A stretch of DNA of 64,000 bases from Clostridia bacterium (GTDB lineage Bacteria; Bacillota; Clostridia; Christensenellales; Pumilibacteraceae). The notes beneath the pieces are model-generated. The model saw nothing but the letters and a program-made list of their open reading frames with translations, had not been told where the DNA came from and made no database searches. Positions 53,743-62,443 of the stretch are shown piece by piece (the stretch's first letter is position 1; the number at the start of each line of letters is the position of its first letter). The stretch lies in assembly GCA_022791915.1 (NCBI GenBank), contig JAAWAB010000015.1, positions 62,001-126,000 of the forward strand, given 5' to 3'. A program made the position numbers and the translations under genes.

Positions 53743-54488
53743 GTGCTCACGTCCTTATAAATCACGTCGAACCACCGCGAAAAAGATTCGTCCTCCCGCC
53801 TATGAAGGGGCGTTCCCTCTATGGCGGGCGTGTAGATTTTCTTTACGGTAGCGGGTCGGGAGGAAAGCACAACGATTCGGTCTGCCAAACTGATTGCTTC
53901 CGAAATGTCGTGCGTTACGAGCACGGCGGTCTTTTTTTCCGATTTGATGATACGGTGAACGTCGTCGCATACGGAAAGCCTTGTCTGATAGTCGAGCGCC
54001 GAAAACGGTTCGTCAAGCAGTAATATTTTGGGGCGGGACGCCAGCGTGCGAATGAGTGCCGCGCGTTGCCGCATGCCGCCCGAAAGTTGTTTGGGATATG
54101 CTTTTTTGAAATCGCCCAGACCGTACTTTTCGAGCAGGTCGGTGGCGTACTGTATTGCCTCGGGCGTTTTCTTGCGTTGGATTTCCGACCCCAGTAGTAC
54201 GTTCTGTAAAATCGTACGCCAGGGGAACAGGTGGTCGCGTTGCAACATGTAGCCGATGTCGCCCACGGGGTTGTCGATTTTTTCGCCGTCGAGATACACG
54301 GCGCCGCTTGTGGGTTTCATCAGTCCCGAAATAAGTGTGAGTACGGTGGTTTTTCCGCAACCGCTCGGTCCGATAATCGCAACGAATTCGCCTTCCTCTA
54401 TGGAAAGATTTACGTCCCGTAACGCTTCCGTTTCCGCTTCGTTCGTTTGGTATATCAGCGACACGTTATCAATCTTCAGTATTTCCAT
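53739..54488 (-). CDS. ABC transporter ATPase (SsuB/TauB-like)
   Basis: A 249-residue nucleotide-binding subunit. Walker A is IGPSGCGKTTVLTLISG, the Q-loop lies near YMLQRDHLFPW, the signature is LSGGMRQRAALIRTLASRP, and Walker B is ILLLDEPFSALD followed by VTHDISEA. The MLQRDxLFPW line is typical of the nitrate/sulfonate/taurine group. It sits between the binding-protein gene (21 bases upstream) and the permease gene, which overlaps it. Confidence 0.95.
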   Translation of the reverse strand: MEILKIDNVSLIYQTNEAETEALRDVNLSIEEGEFVAIIGPSGCGKTTVLTLISGLMKPTSGAVYLDGEKIDNPVGDIGYMLQRDHLFPWRTILQNVLLGSEIQRKKTPEAIQYATDLLEKYGLGDFKKAYPKQLSGGMRQRAALIRTLASRPKILLLDEPFSALDYQTRLSVCDDVHRIIKSEKKTAVLVTHDISEAISLADRIVVLSSRPATVKKIYTPAIEGTPLHRREDESFSRWFDVIYKDVST

Positions 54489-54509
54489 GGCGGTTCGTTC
54501 CTTTTGCTT

Positions 54510-55517
54510 TTACAACAATTCGGCGGCAACCGTGTTGGCTATGGAATTGTCTACCGCAAGGGCATAGTCTGCGCGTCCCGAAAGTTCGCCTGCGTTTTCC
54601 ATTACGTCTTGCAAAAGCGTGAAAGATTCCTCTTTCATCACGGGGGAATGGCACCAGGCGTCTATATCGCGGTAGCTTTTCACAGCCGCTTCCAAAGAAG
54701 AGAGCGGCGTGCCCGAAAACGATTTTTCCAACGCTTTGGCTACCGTTGCCGCGTCGTTTGCCTGAATGAAGTTATAACCGCGCACAATGGCACGCAAAAA
54801 GTCGGTTACGGTGTCTTTGTTGTTTGCAATGTAGCTTTTTTTCGCCGAGAACGCCGTGTAAGGAACGTAGCCGCTCGCTTCGCCTACGCTTGCCACAATG
54901 TAGCCTTTGCCCGCCGCCTGAAATTCAGACGCCGTAGGTTCAAACATCGTGCAGTAATCGCACGCATTGTTTCCTTCAAATGCGCCTACCATCACGTCGA
55001 ATTGCACGGTGGTGTCAAAGTTGCTGCCCGAAGTGTCTACGCCTGCCTGATTCAGCACGTATTCCAGCGTCATTGCGGGCATGCCGCCTTTTCTCCCCGC
55101 TAAAATATGTTTGCCTTCGGTATCCGTCCACTTAAAATCGGGCTGCGGATTCTTTGCAACAAGAAAAGAGCCGTCGCGTTGGGTCAACTGCCCGAAAATG
55201 ACGGGATAATCTTTTTGCCCTTCCACGTGGCAGTATACGGTTGCTTCGGGTCCCATAAGCCCGATATCCGCCGATTTGGAGGCAATCGCCGTCATTACGT
55301 TGTTGGAACCACCCGCGTTAGAGAGCTTGATGCCGATTCCGTAGTCGCCGAAGTAGTCGTTGTTGATAGCCACATACAACGGCGCATAGAAAATGCTGTG
55401 CGTCACCTCGCTCAAACGGATGACTTTCTTGTCACTGTTGCTGTTGCAGCCGAGTATCGGTAAGCACATAATCAGTCCGCCCAATACCGCTGCGATCGTT
55501 CTTTTCAGTTTCTTCAT
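54510..55517 (-). CDS. ABC transporter substrate-binding lipoprotein (SsuA/NMT1-like)
   Basis: A 335-residue lipoprotein. A signal peptide ends in the lipobox LPILGC at about residue 24. The body follows the NMT1/SsuA pattern: VTHSIFYAPLYVAINNDYF, then SKSADIGLMGPEATVY and an LLAGRKGGMPAMTLEYVLNQAGV-like line, and later VTDFLRAIVRGYNFIQ. Such proteins bind nitrate, sulfonates, taurine or thiamine precursors. No thiamine genes or TPP riboswitch are nearby. The ATG at 55517 has AAAGGAG six bases before it. It is the first gene of a three-gene operon. Confidence 0.9.
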   Translation of the reverse strand: MKKLKRTIAAVLGGLIMCLPILGCNSNSDKKVIRLSEVTHSIFYAPLYVAINNDYFGDYGIGIKLSNAGGSNNVMTAIASKSADIGLMGPEATVYCHVEGQKDYPVIFGQLTQRDGSFLVAKNPQPDFKWTDTEGKHILAGRKGGMPAMTLEYVLNQAGVDTSGSNFDTTVQFDVMVGAFEGNNACDYCTMFEPTASEFQAAGKGYIVASVGEASGYVPYTAFSAKKSYIANNKDTVTDFLRAIVRGYNFIQANDAATVAKALEKSFSGTPLSSLEAAVKSYRDIDAWCHSPVMKEESFTLLQDVMENAGELSGRADYALAVDNSIANTVAAELL

Positions 55518-55674
55518 GTTTTTCTCCTTTTGAACGCGTAATAAAAATGCGTTCATACCCCATACTATGCGCCCGCGCAAAAAAGCGTGTGACTTGTGTG
55601 TGGTGTCGGCAAAAGAATTCTTTCGGGCTTTCCGCGTCAAAAATAAACGGGTGCAAAGAAATAGGATGAAACAC

Positions 55675-55703
55675 TTGACGGGGGGGGGTATTGATGATAA
55701 AAT
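55675..55703 (+). promoter_or_regulatory. Promoter with nine-G run in the spacer
   Basis: TTGACG, 17 bases, TAAAAT. The spacer begins with eight G residues, making nine with the last base of the -35. Slippage in this run would change the spacer length. Confidence 0.75.
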
Positions 55704-55736
55704 TTATTTGAAATTTCCGCATGGGAGGCAAGGGAT

Positions 55737-56518
55737 ATGAAAAAAAGATTTTTGGTTGCGGCGGTTACGTTTGCGTTCGCCTTGCTGTGTTTTGGCGCCT
55801 GCGGCTCGGCGGACGAAGAACAAAAACCGACGCCCGTATCGTTTACCGTCACGTTTGAAACCAACGGCGGAACGCCCATCGAGGCGGTAACGTCGGACAG
55901 AGCGCGTACGCTCGAAAAACTTTTAGACGGGAAGAAAACCGTACGGGAAGATAAAGTATTCGACGGCTGGTATTTTGTTCCGTCGCTTACGGGTGAAAAA
56001 GTACCGTATGATATGATGATTGAAACGTCGATGACGCTATATGCGTCGTGGCGCGATTTTACCGACGTGGAAACGCTTGCCAATGCCGTTGCAAATATGC
56101 GTACATATGCCGTTGCCGCGCATGATTCGGGTATGGTGCGGTTTAACACCGCGAGTTATTCGGTGAACTCGTGGTCGACGGATTTGAGATAAAGCATCTT
56201 TCTTCCGCAGATTTAACGCGCGAAGGAGTGGGCGATGAAGACGGAGTGAAGGTTACCACGTTCGTGCGCAAAGACGGGAACACGAACGGTTGGTGTAGCA
56301 TCAGCGTGCAAGCGTTGCCGTTCGCCGCGATGTCGGAAAACAAAGAATTCACCGCCGAGTTGATGGACGCTCGGGACGGTGAGGAAATAACGGTGACTGA
56401 CTATATCGGTAGAAAAGAGATTACGATTTCCAAGAGTATAGAACGGGAATGCCTGATTAAACTTACGGCGAGAAAAGGCGGCTACTTCGAATATATCCGC
56501 ATTCGGCTCATGGCGTAA
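55737..56518 (+). pseudogene. Frameshifted lipoprotein gene with InlB-type repeat
   Basis: The first frame (55737-56192) encodes 151 residues. It has a lipoprotein signal ending in LLCFGAC, then a Listeria-Bacteroides (Flg_new) repeat with VTFETNGGTPIEAV, FDGWYF and TLYASW. The frame stops soon after. A second frame (from about 56147, ending at 56518) continues with some 115 residues of mixed strands ending EYIRIRLMA and has no ribosome binding site of its own. The two probably were one gene of about 260 residues, broken by an indel near 56150-56190. GGAGG lies upstream of the ATG. A nine-G run sits in its promoter. Two separate genes are possible but less likely. Confidence 0.6.
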
Positions 56519-56562
56519 CTTGTCCGTTTCTCTTTGACGGAAATAATATATTTTGCAGAGCG

Positions 56563-56606
56563 TTTACCGCTGCCGAGTCCGTTCGGCGGCGGTAAAACTT
56601 TTTTTG
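56563..56606 (+). terminator. Terminator after lipoprotein pseudogene
   Basis: TTACCGC-GCCGA and TTCGGC-GCGGTAA enclose a five-base loop, followed by a T-run. Confidence 0.85.
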
Positions 56607-56634
56607 CGGCTGTCTGTCAGACAGGGCAAAAAAC

Positions 56635-56663
56635 TTGCGTTCGGCAGGGGATTGTGCTATACT
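56635..56663 (+). promoter_or_regulatory. Promoter of valS
   Basis: TTGCGT, 17 bases, TATACT. The leader is about 25 bases, so no T-box is present. Confidence 0.8.
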
Positions 56664-56694
56664 ATAAAGCAATCACCACGGAGAACAATCGGAT

Positions 56695-59307
56695 ATGAAC
56701 AAAACCTACGAACCCAAAACGTTTGAAGACCGCATATACGCGGATTGGGAAAAGAAAAAATATTTTGCGGCAAAGCCGAACAAGAACAAAAAGCCGTTTA
56801 CTATCGTTATTCCGCCCCCCAACGTGACGGGGCAGTTGCACATAGGGCATGCGTTGGACGACACCATTCAGGACGCCATTATCCGCTATAAACGTATGCG
56901 CGGATTTGAAACGCTGTGGCTTCCCGGAACCGACCACGCGGCGCTTGCCACCGAAGTGAAAGTGATTGAAACGCTTCGTGCCGAAGGACTCACCAAAGAA
57001 GGACTGGGACGCGAAGGCTTTTTGCAACGCGTATATGCCTGGAAGGATAAATACGGCGGCAGAATCGTGGAACAGCTCAAAAAAATGGGCTTTTCGTGCG
57101 ACTGGGACCGCCTTGCGTTTACTATGGACGAGCGTTGCAGCCGTGCGGTGCGAGAAGTGTTTGTCAACCTATACGAAAAAGGGCTTGTGTATCGCGGCAA
57201 TCGGATTGCCAACTGGTGCCCGCAGTGCAAAACCGCCATTTCCGACGTGGAAGTGGAGTACGAACAGGCGCAGTCCCATTTGTGGCATATCCGCTATCGA
57301 GTAGAGAACGAAAACGATTACGTAACGGTGGCAACCACTCGTCCCGAAACCATGCTCGGCGATACGGCGGTTGCCGTAAATCCCGCCGATAAGCGTTACA
57401 AACATCTGGTGGGTAAGAATCTTATTTTGCCGCTTACGGGCAGAAAAATCCCCGTAATTGCCGACGAATACGTGGAAAGCGATTTCGGCACGGGTGCGGT
57501 GAAAATCACGCCCGCGCACGACCCCAACGACTTTGAAGTGGGCAAGCGACACAATCTGGAAACTATCTGCGTGATGAATAACGACGGCACGATGGCGGAA
57601 AATGCGGGCGTATATGCGGGGTTGGAACGCTTTGCGGCGCGCAAGCGGATTCTTGCCGATTTGGAAAAAGAAGGCTTACTCGTTAAAACGGAAGACCACG
57701 ACAACAACGTGGGGCATTGTTGTCGGTGCCACGCCGTGGTGGAACCGATGGTGTCGCCGCAGTGGTACGTAAAAATGAAACCGCTTGCCGCGCCCGCAAT
57801 CGACGTGGTGAAAAACAAGTCGATTGAATTTGTGCCCGAGCGTTTCAAAAAAGTATATCTGCATTGGATGGAAAATATCCGTGATTGGTGTATCAGCCGT
57901 CAACTTTGGTGGGGGCACAGAATCCCCGCGTTTTATTGCGATGCGTGCGGCAATATGTCCGTTTCTAAAACGGATATTTCCGTTTGCCCGCACTGCGGCG
58001 GAAAAGTGCGCCAAGACGACGACGTGCTCGACACCTGGTTCAGTTCGGCGTTGTGGCCCTTCTCCACGCTCGGATACCCCGATAAAACGGAAGAACTCGA
58101 ATATTTCTATCCCACAAACGTGCTTGTAACGGCATACGACATCATTTTCTTCTGGGTGGCGCGTATGATTTTTTCGGGAATGGAGCACATGCACGAAATT
58201 CCGTTTGAAAAGGTGCTCATTCACGGCTTGGTGCGCGACGCGCAGGGCAAGAAGATGAGCAAATCGAGCGGTAACGGCGTAGACCCGTTGGAAATTATCG
58301 AAACGAACGGCGCCGACCCGTTGCGTATGTCGCTCGTGTGCGGTATTTCGGCGGGTGGCGATATTCGTTTCTCTGCCGAAAAGCTGGAAGGCTACCGCAA
58401 TTTTATGAACAAATTGTGGAATGCAGCGCGGTTCGTGGTGCTCAATCTGGAAAACGCCGACGTTTTGCCCATAGAAAAGGTAAAGCTTACGCTTGCCGAC
58501 AAATGGATTCTCACAAAATTAGACGACGCAATCAAACAGTCTGTCAAATATATGGATAAGTATGAAGTGGGACTGTGTGCGGCGGATTTATACGATTTTG
58601 TGTGGAGTGATTTCTGCGACTGGTATATCGAGCTTTGCAAGACCCGTTTGTACAGTACCGAAAAGAGCGAGCGCACCGCTTGCGTCAGCGTGCTTGTGTA
58701 CGTTCTTCGCAATATTCTCAAACTGTTGCACCCGATTATTCCGTTTATCACCGAAGAGATTTACGGCAATCTGCCCGATAACGATGCGCCGAGCATTATG
58801 ATTTCCGCTTATCCCGAAAAATCGCCGCGCTATCCCGCCGCCAAAAAGCAGATGGAGAGCGTTAAAGAGATTATCACCCGTATCCGCGCGTTGCGTGCCG
58901 AAAGAAAAGTGCCCGCCAACAAGCGCACCGCGCTGTATCTCGTGCCTGCGCAGGGGTATGAAAATCTGATGAAAGCGGGAGCGGGGTATATCGAGAAACT
59001 GGCGGGCGGAAACAATATTTGTTTCGGTAAGCCCGAAGGCAAAAGCGCAACGGTGGCAACCCCATGGACGGCAGTGTATATTCCTATGGGAGAGCTGGTT
59101 GACTCCGCCGCCGAAACCGAGCGGCTGAATAAAGAACTTACCGTGGCGCGCGCCGAGTTGGCACGGGCGGAAGGCAAGCTCAAAAACGAAGGCTTTACCG
59201 CCAAAGCGCCGCAAAAACTGATTGACGAAGAAAAAGAAAAGGTGCATAAGTATACCGACTTGATTGCCAAAATAGAGGCGGCAATCGCCGAATGTAAAGA
59301 AATCTAA
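56695..59307 (+). CDS. valS: Valyl-tRNA synthetase
   Basis: An 870-residue class I synthetase. PPPNVTGQLHIGHALDD contains the HIGH motif, and GKKMSKSSGNGVDPLE the KMSKS motif. The editing domain has TTRPETMLGDTAVAV. CDACGNMS and CPHCGGK form a zinc site. The anticodon-binding domain is followed by a C-terminal coiled coil (about residues 800-870, with ETERLNKELTVARAEL), which is characteristic of ValRS. The start has GGAG about nine bases upstream. A strong terminator follows it. Confidence 0.97.
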   Translation: MNKTYEPKTFEDRIYADWEKKKYFAAKPNKNKKPFTIVIPPPNVTGQLHIGHALDDTIQDAIIRYKRMRGFETLWLPGTDHAALATEVKVIETLRAEGLTKEGLGREGFLQRVYAWKDKYGGRIVEQLKKMGFSCDWDRLAFTMDERCSRAVREVFVNLYEKGLVYRGNRIANWCPQCKTAISDVEVEYEQAQSHLWHIRYRVENENDYVTVATTRPETMLGDTAVAVNPADKRYKHLVGKNLILPLTGRKIPVIADEYVESDFGTGAVKITPAHDPNDFEVGKRHNLETICVMNNDGTMAENAGVYAGLERFAARKRILADLEKEGLLVKTEDHDNNVGHCCRCHAVVEPMVSPQWYVKMKPLAAPAIDVVKNKSIEFVPERFKKVYLHWMENIRDWCISRQLWWGHRIPAFYCDACGNMSVSKTDISVCPHCGGKVRQDDDVLDTWFSSALWPFSTLGYPDKTEELEYFYPTNVLVTAYDIIFFWVARMIFSGMEHMHEIPFEKVLIHGLVRDAQGKKMSKSSGNGVDPLEIIETNGADPLRMSLVCGISAGGDIRFSAEKLEGYRNFMNKLWNAARFVVLNLENADVLPIEKVKLTLADKWILTKLDDAIKQSVKYMDKYEVGLCAADLYDFVWSDFCDWYIELCKTRLYSTEKSERTACVSVLVYVLRNILKLLHPIIPFITEEIYGNLPDNDAPSIMISAYPEKSPRYPAAKKQMESVKEIITRIRALRAERKVPANKRTALYLVPAQGYENLMKAGAGYIEKLAGGNNICFGKPEGKSATVATPWTAVYIPMGELVDSAAETERLNKELTVARAELARAEGKLKNEGFTAKAPQKLIDEEKEKVHKYTDLIAKIEAAIAECKEI

Positions 59308-59320
59308 ATTCGTGACCGCA

Positions 59321-59360
59321 AAAAAACGGTGTGCCCCATACTCTCGGGCACACCGTTTTT
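59321..59360. terminator. Bidirectional terminator between valS and dapB
   Basis: AAAAACGGTGTGCCC-catactctc-GGGCACACCGTTTTT is perfectly symmetrical and serves both convergent operons. Confidence 0.95.
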
Positions 59361-59381
59361 GCTGTTTACAAGATTATTTTT

Positions 59382-60119
59382 TCAGATTTTCAACATGTTG
59401 CGCATGTCGTATAAAGCGGGCGATTTTCCCATAATCCATTTTGCCGCTTCGAGCGCGCCGTCGGCAAAAATACTGCGCGAACCCGCCGAGTGGGAAAGGG
59501 TTACAACTTCTTGCTGTCCGCAGAACGCGATTTCGTGTTCGCCCACAATGGTGCCGCCGCGCACGGCATGCACGCCGATTTCGCCCTTTTTGCGCTTGCA
59601 GTCGCCTTCTCTGCCGTAGATATAGTCGGGCGTGTAATTTGTTCCGCGTTCTATGGCGCGGCACAACAGTTTCGCGGTGCCGCTGGGCGCGTCCGCTTTT
59701 TGGTTATGGTGCCGCTCGATGATTTCGATGTCGAAGTCTTGTAAGAGCGCCGCCGCTTTTTCGGCGAGCAAAGAAAGCACGTTGACGCCTAAACTCATGT
59801 TTTCCGATTGAAACACGGGCACGCGTGCGGAAAGTTCTTGTATTTTTTTCTGTTCGGCGGCGTTATAGCCCGTGGTGCACAGCACACAGGGGCAGGAAAA
59901 ACGGTCGCATAGCGCAATGATTTCGGTCAGCGTAGAAGGGCGCGAAAAGTCGATGATTGCGTCCACGGGCACGGTTACTTCTTTTGCCGACGCAAAGGTG
60001 GGGTAGAGCGGACTTGCCGTTTTATCCAGCCCGCCCGAAATCGTCACGCCTTTTTCGGCGGCGCGTTCGCAAAGCACCCGTCCCATTTTTCCGCCGATAC
60101 CTACAATGAATACGTTCAT
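59382..60119 (-). CDS. dapB: 4-hydroxy-tetrahydrodipicolinate reductase
   Basis: A 245-residue NAD(P)H-dependent reductase of the lysine/diaminopimelate pathway. The Rossmann start is IVGIGGKMGRVL, CTTGYN lies in the middle, and the catalytic histidine-lysine motif is ERHHNQKADAPSGTA. AGSRSIFADGALEAA closes the fold. It is the last gene of the asd-dapA-dapB operon, 13 bases after dapA, with AAAGGAGAA upstream of its ATG. Confidence 0.96.
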   Translation of the reverse strand: MNVFIVGIGGKMGRVLCERAAEKGVTISGGLDKTASPLYPTFASAKEVTVPVDAIIDFSRPSTLTEIIALCDRFSCPCVLCTTGYNAAEQKKIQELSARVPVFQSENMSLGVNVLSLLAEKAAALLQDFDIEIIERHHNQKADAPSGTAKLLCRAIERGTNYTPDYIYGREGDCKRKKGEIGVHAVRGGTIVGEHEIAFCGQQEVVTLSHSAGSRSIFADGALEAAKWIMGKSPALYDMRNMLKI

Positions 60120-60132
60120 CTTCTTTTCTCCT

Positions 60133-61020
60133 TTATGCGCGAATCAGTCCGAGCGCTATCAGTTCGTCGCGGATTTCCCGCGCGTGCGCAGGCTCCGCCT
60201 CGGTGAGCGGCAAACGGGGTACGCCTGCGGCTATGCCGAGAAATTCCAATGCTTTCTTGCACGGAATGGGATTGACTTCGCAGAATAATTTTTTGATGAA
60301 CGGCGAAAGCGTAAACGACAGTTCTGCCGCTTGCGCATAGTCGCCCTGCGCGCACAGCGCGGTCAACTTGCTCATTTTGTCGGGCACTACGTTAGCCGCT
60401 ACGCTGATTACGCCTTTTGCGCCCACCGACATGGCAGGTACGGTAAGGCTGTCGTCGCCGATGTAAAAGTCCATTTTTCCGTGCGTGAGCCGCGCCACTT
60501 CGAGCATCTGGTCGATATCGCCGCTCGCTTCTTTAACGCCGCGCACGTTTTTCAATTCGCAAAGCCGCGCAATCGTTTCGGGTTTGAGATTAAAGCCCGT
60601 GCGCGTGGGCACGTTGTAAGCAATCACGGGGATATGTACGGCGTCGGAAATTTCTTTGTAGTGTAAGTAGGCGCCGTTCTGCGTGCACTTGTTGTAATAG
60701 GGGGTAACTACCAACAGACCGTCGGCGCCCAATTCTTCGCACCTGCGTGAAAAGGCGACCGCTTCGGCGGTGTTGTTGCCGCCGCTGCCCGCGAATACGG
60801 GGATTTTTCCCTTTGCGAACCGAATGCAATGCGAAATCACGCTTTCGCGCTCTTGTTTTGTCATGGTGCTCGGCTCGCCCGTAGTGCCGCACACGAACAG
60901 CGCGTCTACGCCGCCGTTTATTACATGCGATAAAAGGCTGTCGAGCGCCTCGAACGAAACGTTTCCTTCTTTGTCGAACGGGGTTACGAGCGCTACGCCG
61001 CAACCGTTGAAAAGCGACAC
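60133..61020 (-). CDS. dapA: 4-hydroxy-tetrahydrodipicolinate synthase
   Basis: A 295-residue class I aldolase that condenses pyruvate with aspartate semialdehyde. GVALVTPF opens it, GTTGEPSTM binds the pyruvate carboxylate, YNVPTRTGFNL carries the catalytic tyrosine, and GVKEASGDI carries the Schiff-base lysine. The GTG start has AAGGAGG about nine bases upstream. It lies 13 bases after asd and before dapB under the same lysine riboswitch. Confidence 0.97.
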   Translation of the reverse strand: MSLFNGCGVALVTPFDKEGNVSFEALDSLLSHVINGGVDALFVCGTTGEPSTMTKQERESVISHCIRFAKGKIPVFAGSGGNNTAEAVAFSRRCEELGADGLLVVTPYYNKCTQNGAYLHYKEISDAVHIPVIAYNVPTRTGFNLKPETIARLCELKNVRGVKEASGDIDQMLEVARLTHGKMDFYIGDDSLTVPAMSVGAKGVISVAANVVPDKMSKLTALCAQGDYAQAAELSFTLSPFIKKLFCEVNPIPCKKALEFLGIAAGVPRLPLTEAEPAHAREIRDELIALGLIRA

Positions 61021-61033
61021 GGTTTTATCCTCC

Positions 61034-62023
61034 TTATCGTATCATATATTCGAGAATTTGTACGGCGTTGGTTGCCGCGCCCTTGCGGATATTGTCGGCA
61101 ACCACCCACAGGTTTACGCCGCTTTCCACGCTTTCGTCCTGCCGTATTCTGCCCACAAACACTTCGTCGCGGTCGGCAAGTTCGCGCGGCGTGGGGTACA
61201 CGCCTTTTTGCGGGTCGTCCATTACAATCAGTCCGGGCGCCGCCGAGAGTGCGTTCTTTACTTGTTGTACCGTAACGGGACGGTTAAATTCCACGTTGAT
61301 ACTTTCGCTGTGCCCGTAATATACGGGTACGCGCACCGTGGTGGCGGTTATGCGGAGCGTGTCGTCGCCCAGAATCTTGCGTGTTTCCCGTATCATCTTT
61401 TCTTCTTCTTTGGTGTAGCCGTTATCCAAAAATACGTCGATGTGCGGCAACACGTTGCCGAAAATGGGCAGGGGGAATTTTTTGGGGGGCGCGCCCGTAA
61501 CGCCTTCGCACAGGTCGTTGTAGCCTGCCACGCCCGCGCCCGATACCGCCTGATAGGTAGAATACACAATGCGCTTGATTCCGAACGCGCGGTGCAGGGG
61601 GGCAAGCGCCACAACCGCCTGTATGGTGGAGCAGTTGGGGTTGGCGATAATCCCGCGGTTTTTTGCAATCGCGTCGGGATTCACTTCGGGTACTACGAGC
61701 GGAACGGCGGGGTCCATGCGCCATTGGCTGGAATTATCTATCACCACGGCGCCGCAGTCGGCAAAAACGGGCGCGAATTGTTTGCTTACGCCGCCGCCTG
61801 CCGAAAACAGCGCAAAATCCACCTTGTGCGCCCGCACGTTTTCTTCGGTTAATTCCATGATTTCGTATTCTTTGCCGCAGAACGGAATTTTTCCGCCCGC
61901 ACTGCGCGCCGACGCGAACGGTACAAGCGTGTTTACGGGCACGTTGTGTTCGGCGAGAACTTGCAACATTTTTCTGCCCACCATTCCGGTGGCGCCCACT
62001 ACGGCTACATTGTACTTTTTCAT
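61034..62023 (-). CDS. asd: Aspartate-semialdehyde dehydrogenase
   Basis: A 329-residue NADP-dependent dehydrogenase that makes aspartate semialdehyde for lysine, threonine and methionine. The nucleotide fold is VAVVGATGMVGRKML, the catalytic cysteine is in NPNCSTIQAVVAL, and SGAGVAGYNDL and HIDVFLDNGYTKEE follow. The ATG at 62023 has GGGAG upstream; an earlier in-frame start would reach into the riboswitch terminator. It is the first gene of the lysine operon. No aspartokinase gene is seen in the window. Confidence 0.97.
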   Translation of the reverse strand: MKKYNVAVVGATGMVGRKMLQVLAEHNVPVNTLVPFASARSAGGKIPFCGKEYEIMELTEENVRAHKVDFALFSAGGGVSKQFAPVFADCGAVVIDNSSQWRMDPAVPLVVPEVNPDAIAKNRGIIANPNCSTIQAVVALAPLHRAFGIKRIVYSTYQAVSGAGVAGYNDLCEGVTGAPPKKFPLPIFGNVLPHIDVFLDNGYTKEEEKMIRETRKILGDDTLRITATTVRVPVYYGHSESINVEFNRPVTVQQVKNALSAAPGLIVMDDPQKGVYPTPRELADRDEVFVGRIRQDESVESGVNLWVVADNIRKGAATNAVQILEYMIR

Positions 62024-62100
62024 AACTTGTTTTCTCCCGTTAAAATTGTATGTTCGATAGGGGGCAAACGTGCCCGCGGGGTGTCTGCCGCCGCAAAAAC

Positions 62101-62126
62101 AAAAAAGACGGCACATTCTGCCGCCG
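62101..62126 (-). terminator. Riboswitch-controlled terminator before asd
   Basis: On the minus strand: GGCGGCA-gaatg-TGCCGTC, then six T residues. It lies between the lysine aptamer and the asd start. Confidence 0.82.
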
Positions 62127-62160
62127 AAAACACCCCAAGCGGGGAAAGTTTATCGGTTAA

Positions 62161-62331
62161 TGTGCTCCGTTTGCCTGTAAGCGTAACGACAGTTGCGCGG
62201 CTTTCGCCTACGCACCCAACGACTGCCGCCAAAAGCCCGTATGCGTCCGTCGTTTCGGCGCAGATGCCCTTTTATCGGACCGTTACGGTGTGCGGTGTGT
62301 TCCGATTACTCTTGCTCTGCGCTCCTCACTA
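62161..62331 (-). promoter_or_regulatory. Lysine riboswitch (L-box)
   Basis: Read on the minus strand, the conserved elements are in order: GAGGAGCGCAGAGCAAGAGTA (kink-turn/loop E region, 62328 downward), AAAAGGGCATCTGCGCCGAAA, a GTTGGGTGCG hairpin, AACTGTCG, and the closing CGGAGCAC. These match the Bacillus lysC L-box element by element. A terminator follows, so lysine binding would stop transcription of asd-dapA-dapB. Confidence 0.92.
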
Positions 62332-62339
62332 ACAATCGT

Positions 62340-62368
62340 ATAATAGCACATGTTGCCGATAAAGTCAA
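62340..62368 (-). promoter_or_regulatory. Promoter of the lysine operon
   Basis: On the minus strand: TTGACT, 17 bases, TATTAT. The transcript would start near 62333, at the edge of the aptamer. Confidence 0.85.
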
Positions 62369-62408
62369 TCGGATAAAAAAGATTTTATGATTTTGTCGCT
62401 TGTTTTGA

Positions 62409-62437
62409 TTGAAAAATCGAACGAGATGGTATATAAT
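62409..62437 (+). promoter_or_regulatory. Promoter of the M20 gene, predicting a leaderless message
   Basis: TTGAAA, 17 bases, TATAAT. The ATG starts six bases after the -10 box, which is where the transcript itself should begin. Confidence 0.8.
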
Positions 62438-62443
62438 CTTATT

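Noticed and set aside
55518-55660. TPP riboswitch before the ABC importer operon
   Set aside because: I looked for CTGAGA and the closing ACCTGATCTGGATAATGCC-type elements; neither is present.
60770-61852. A 360-codon plus-strand frame
   Set aside because: It is antisense to dapA and asd, which have complete catalytic motifs.
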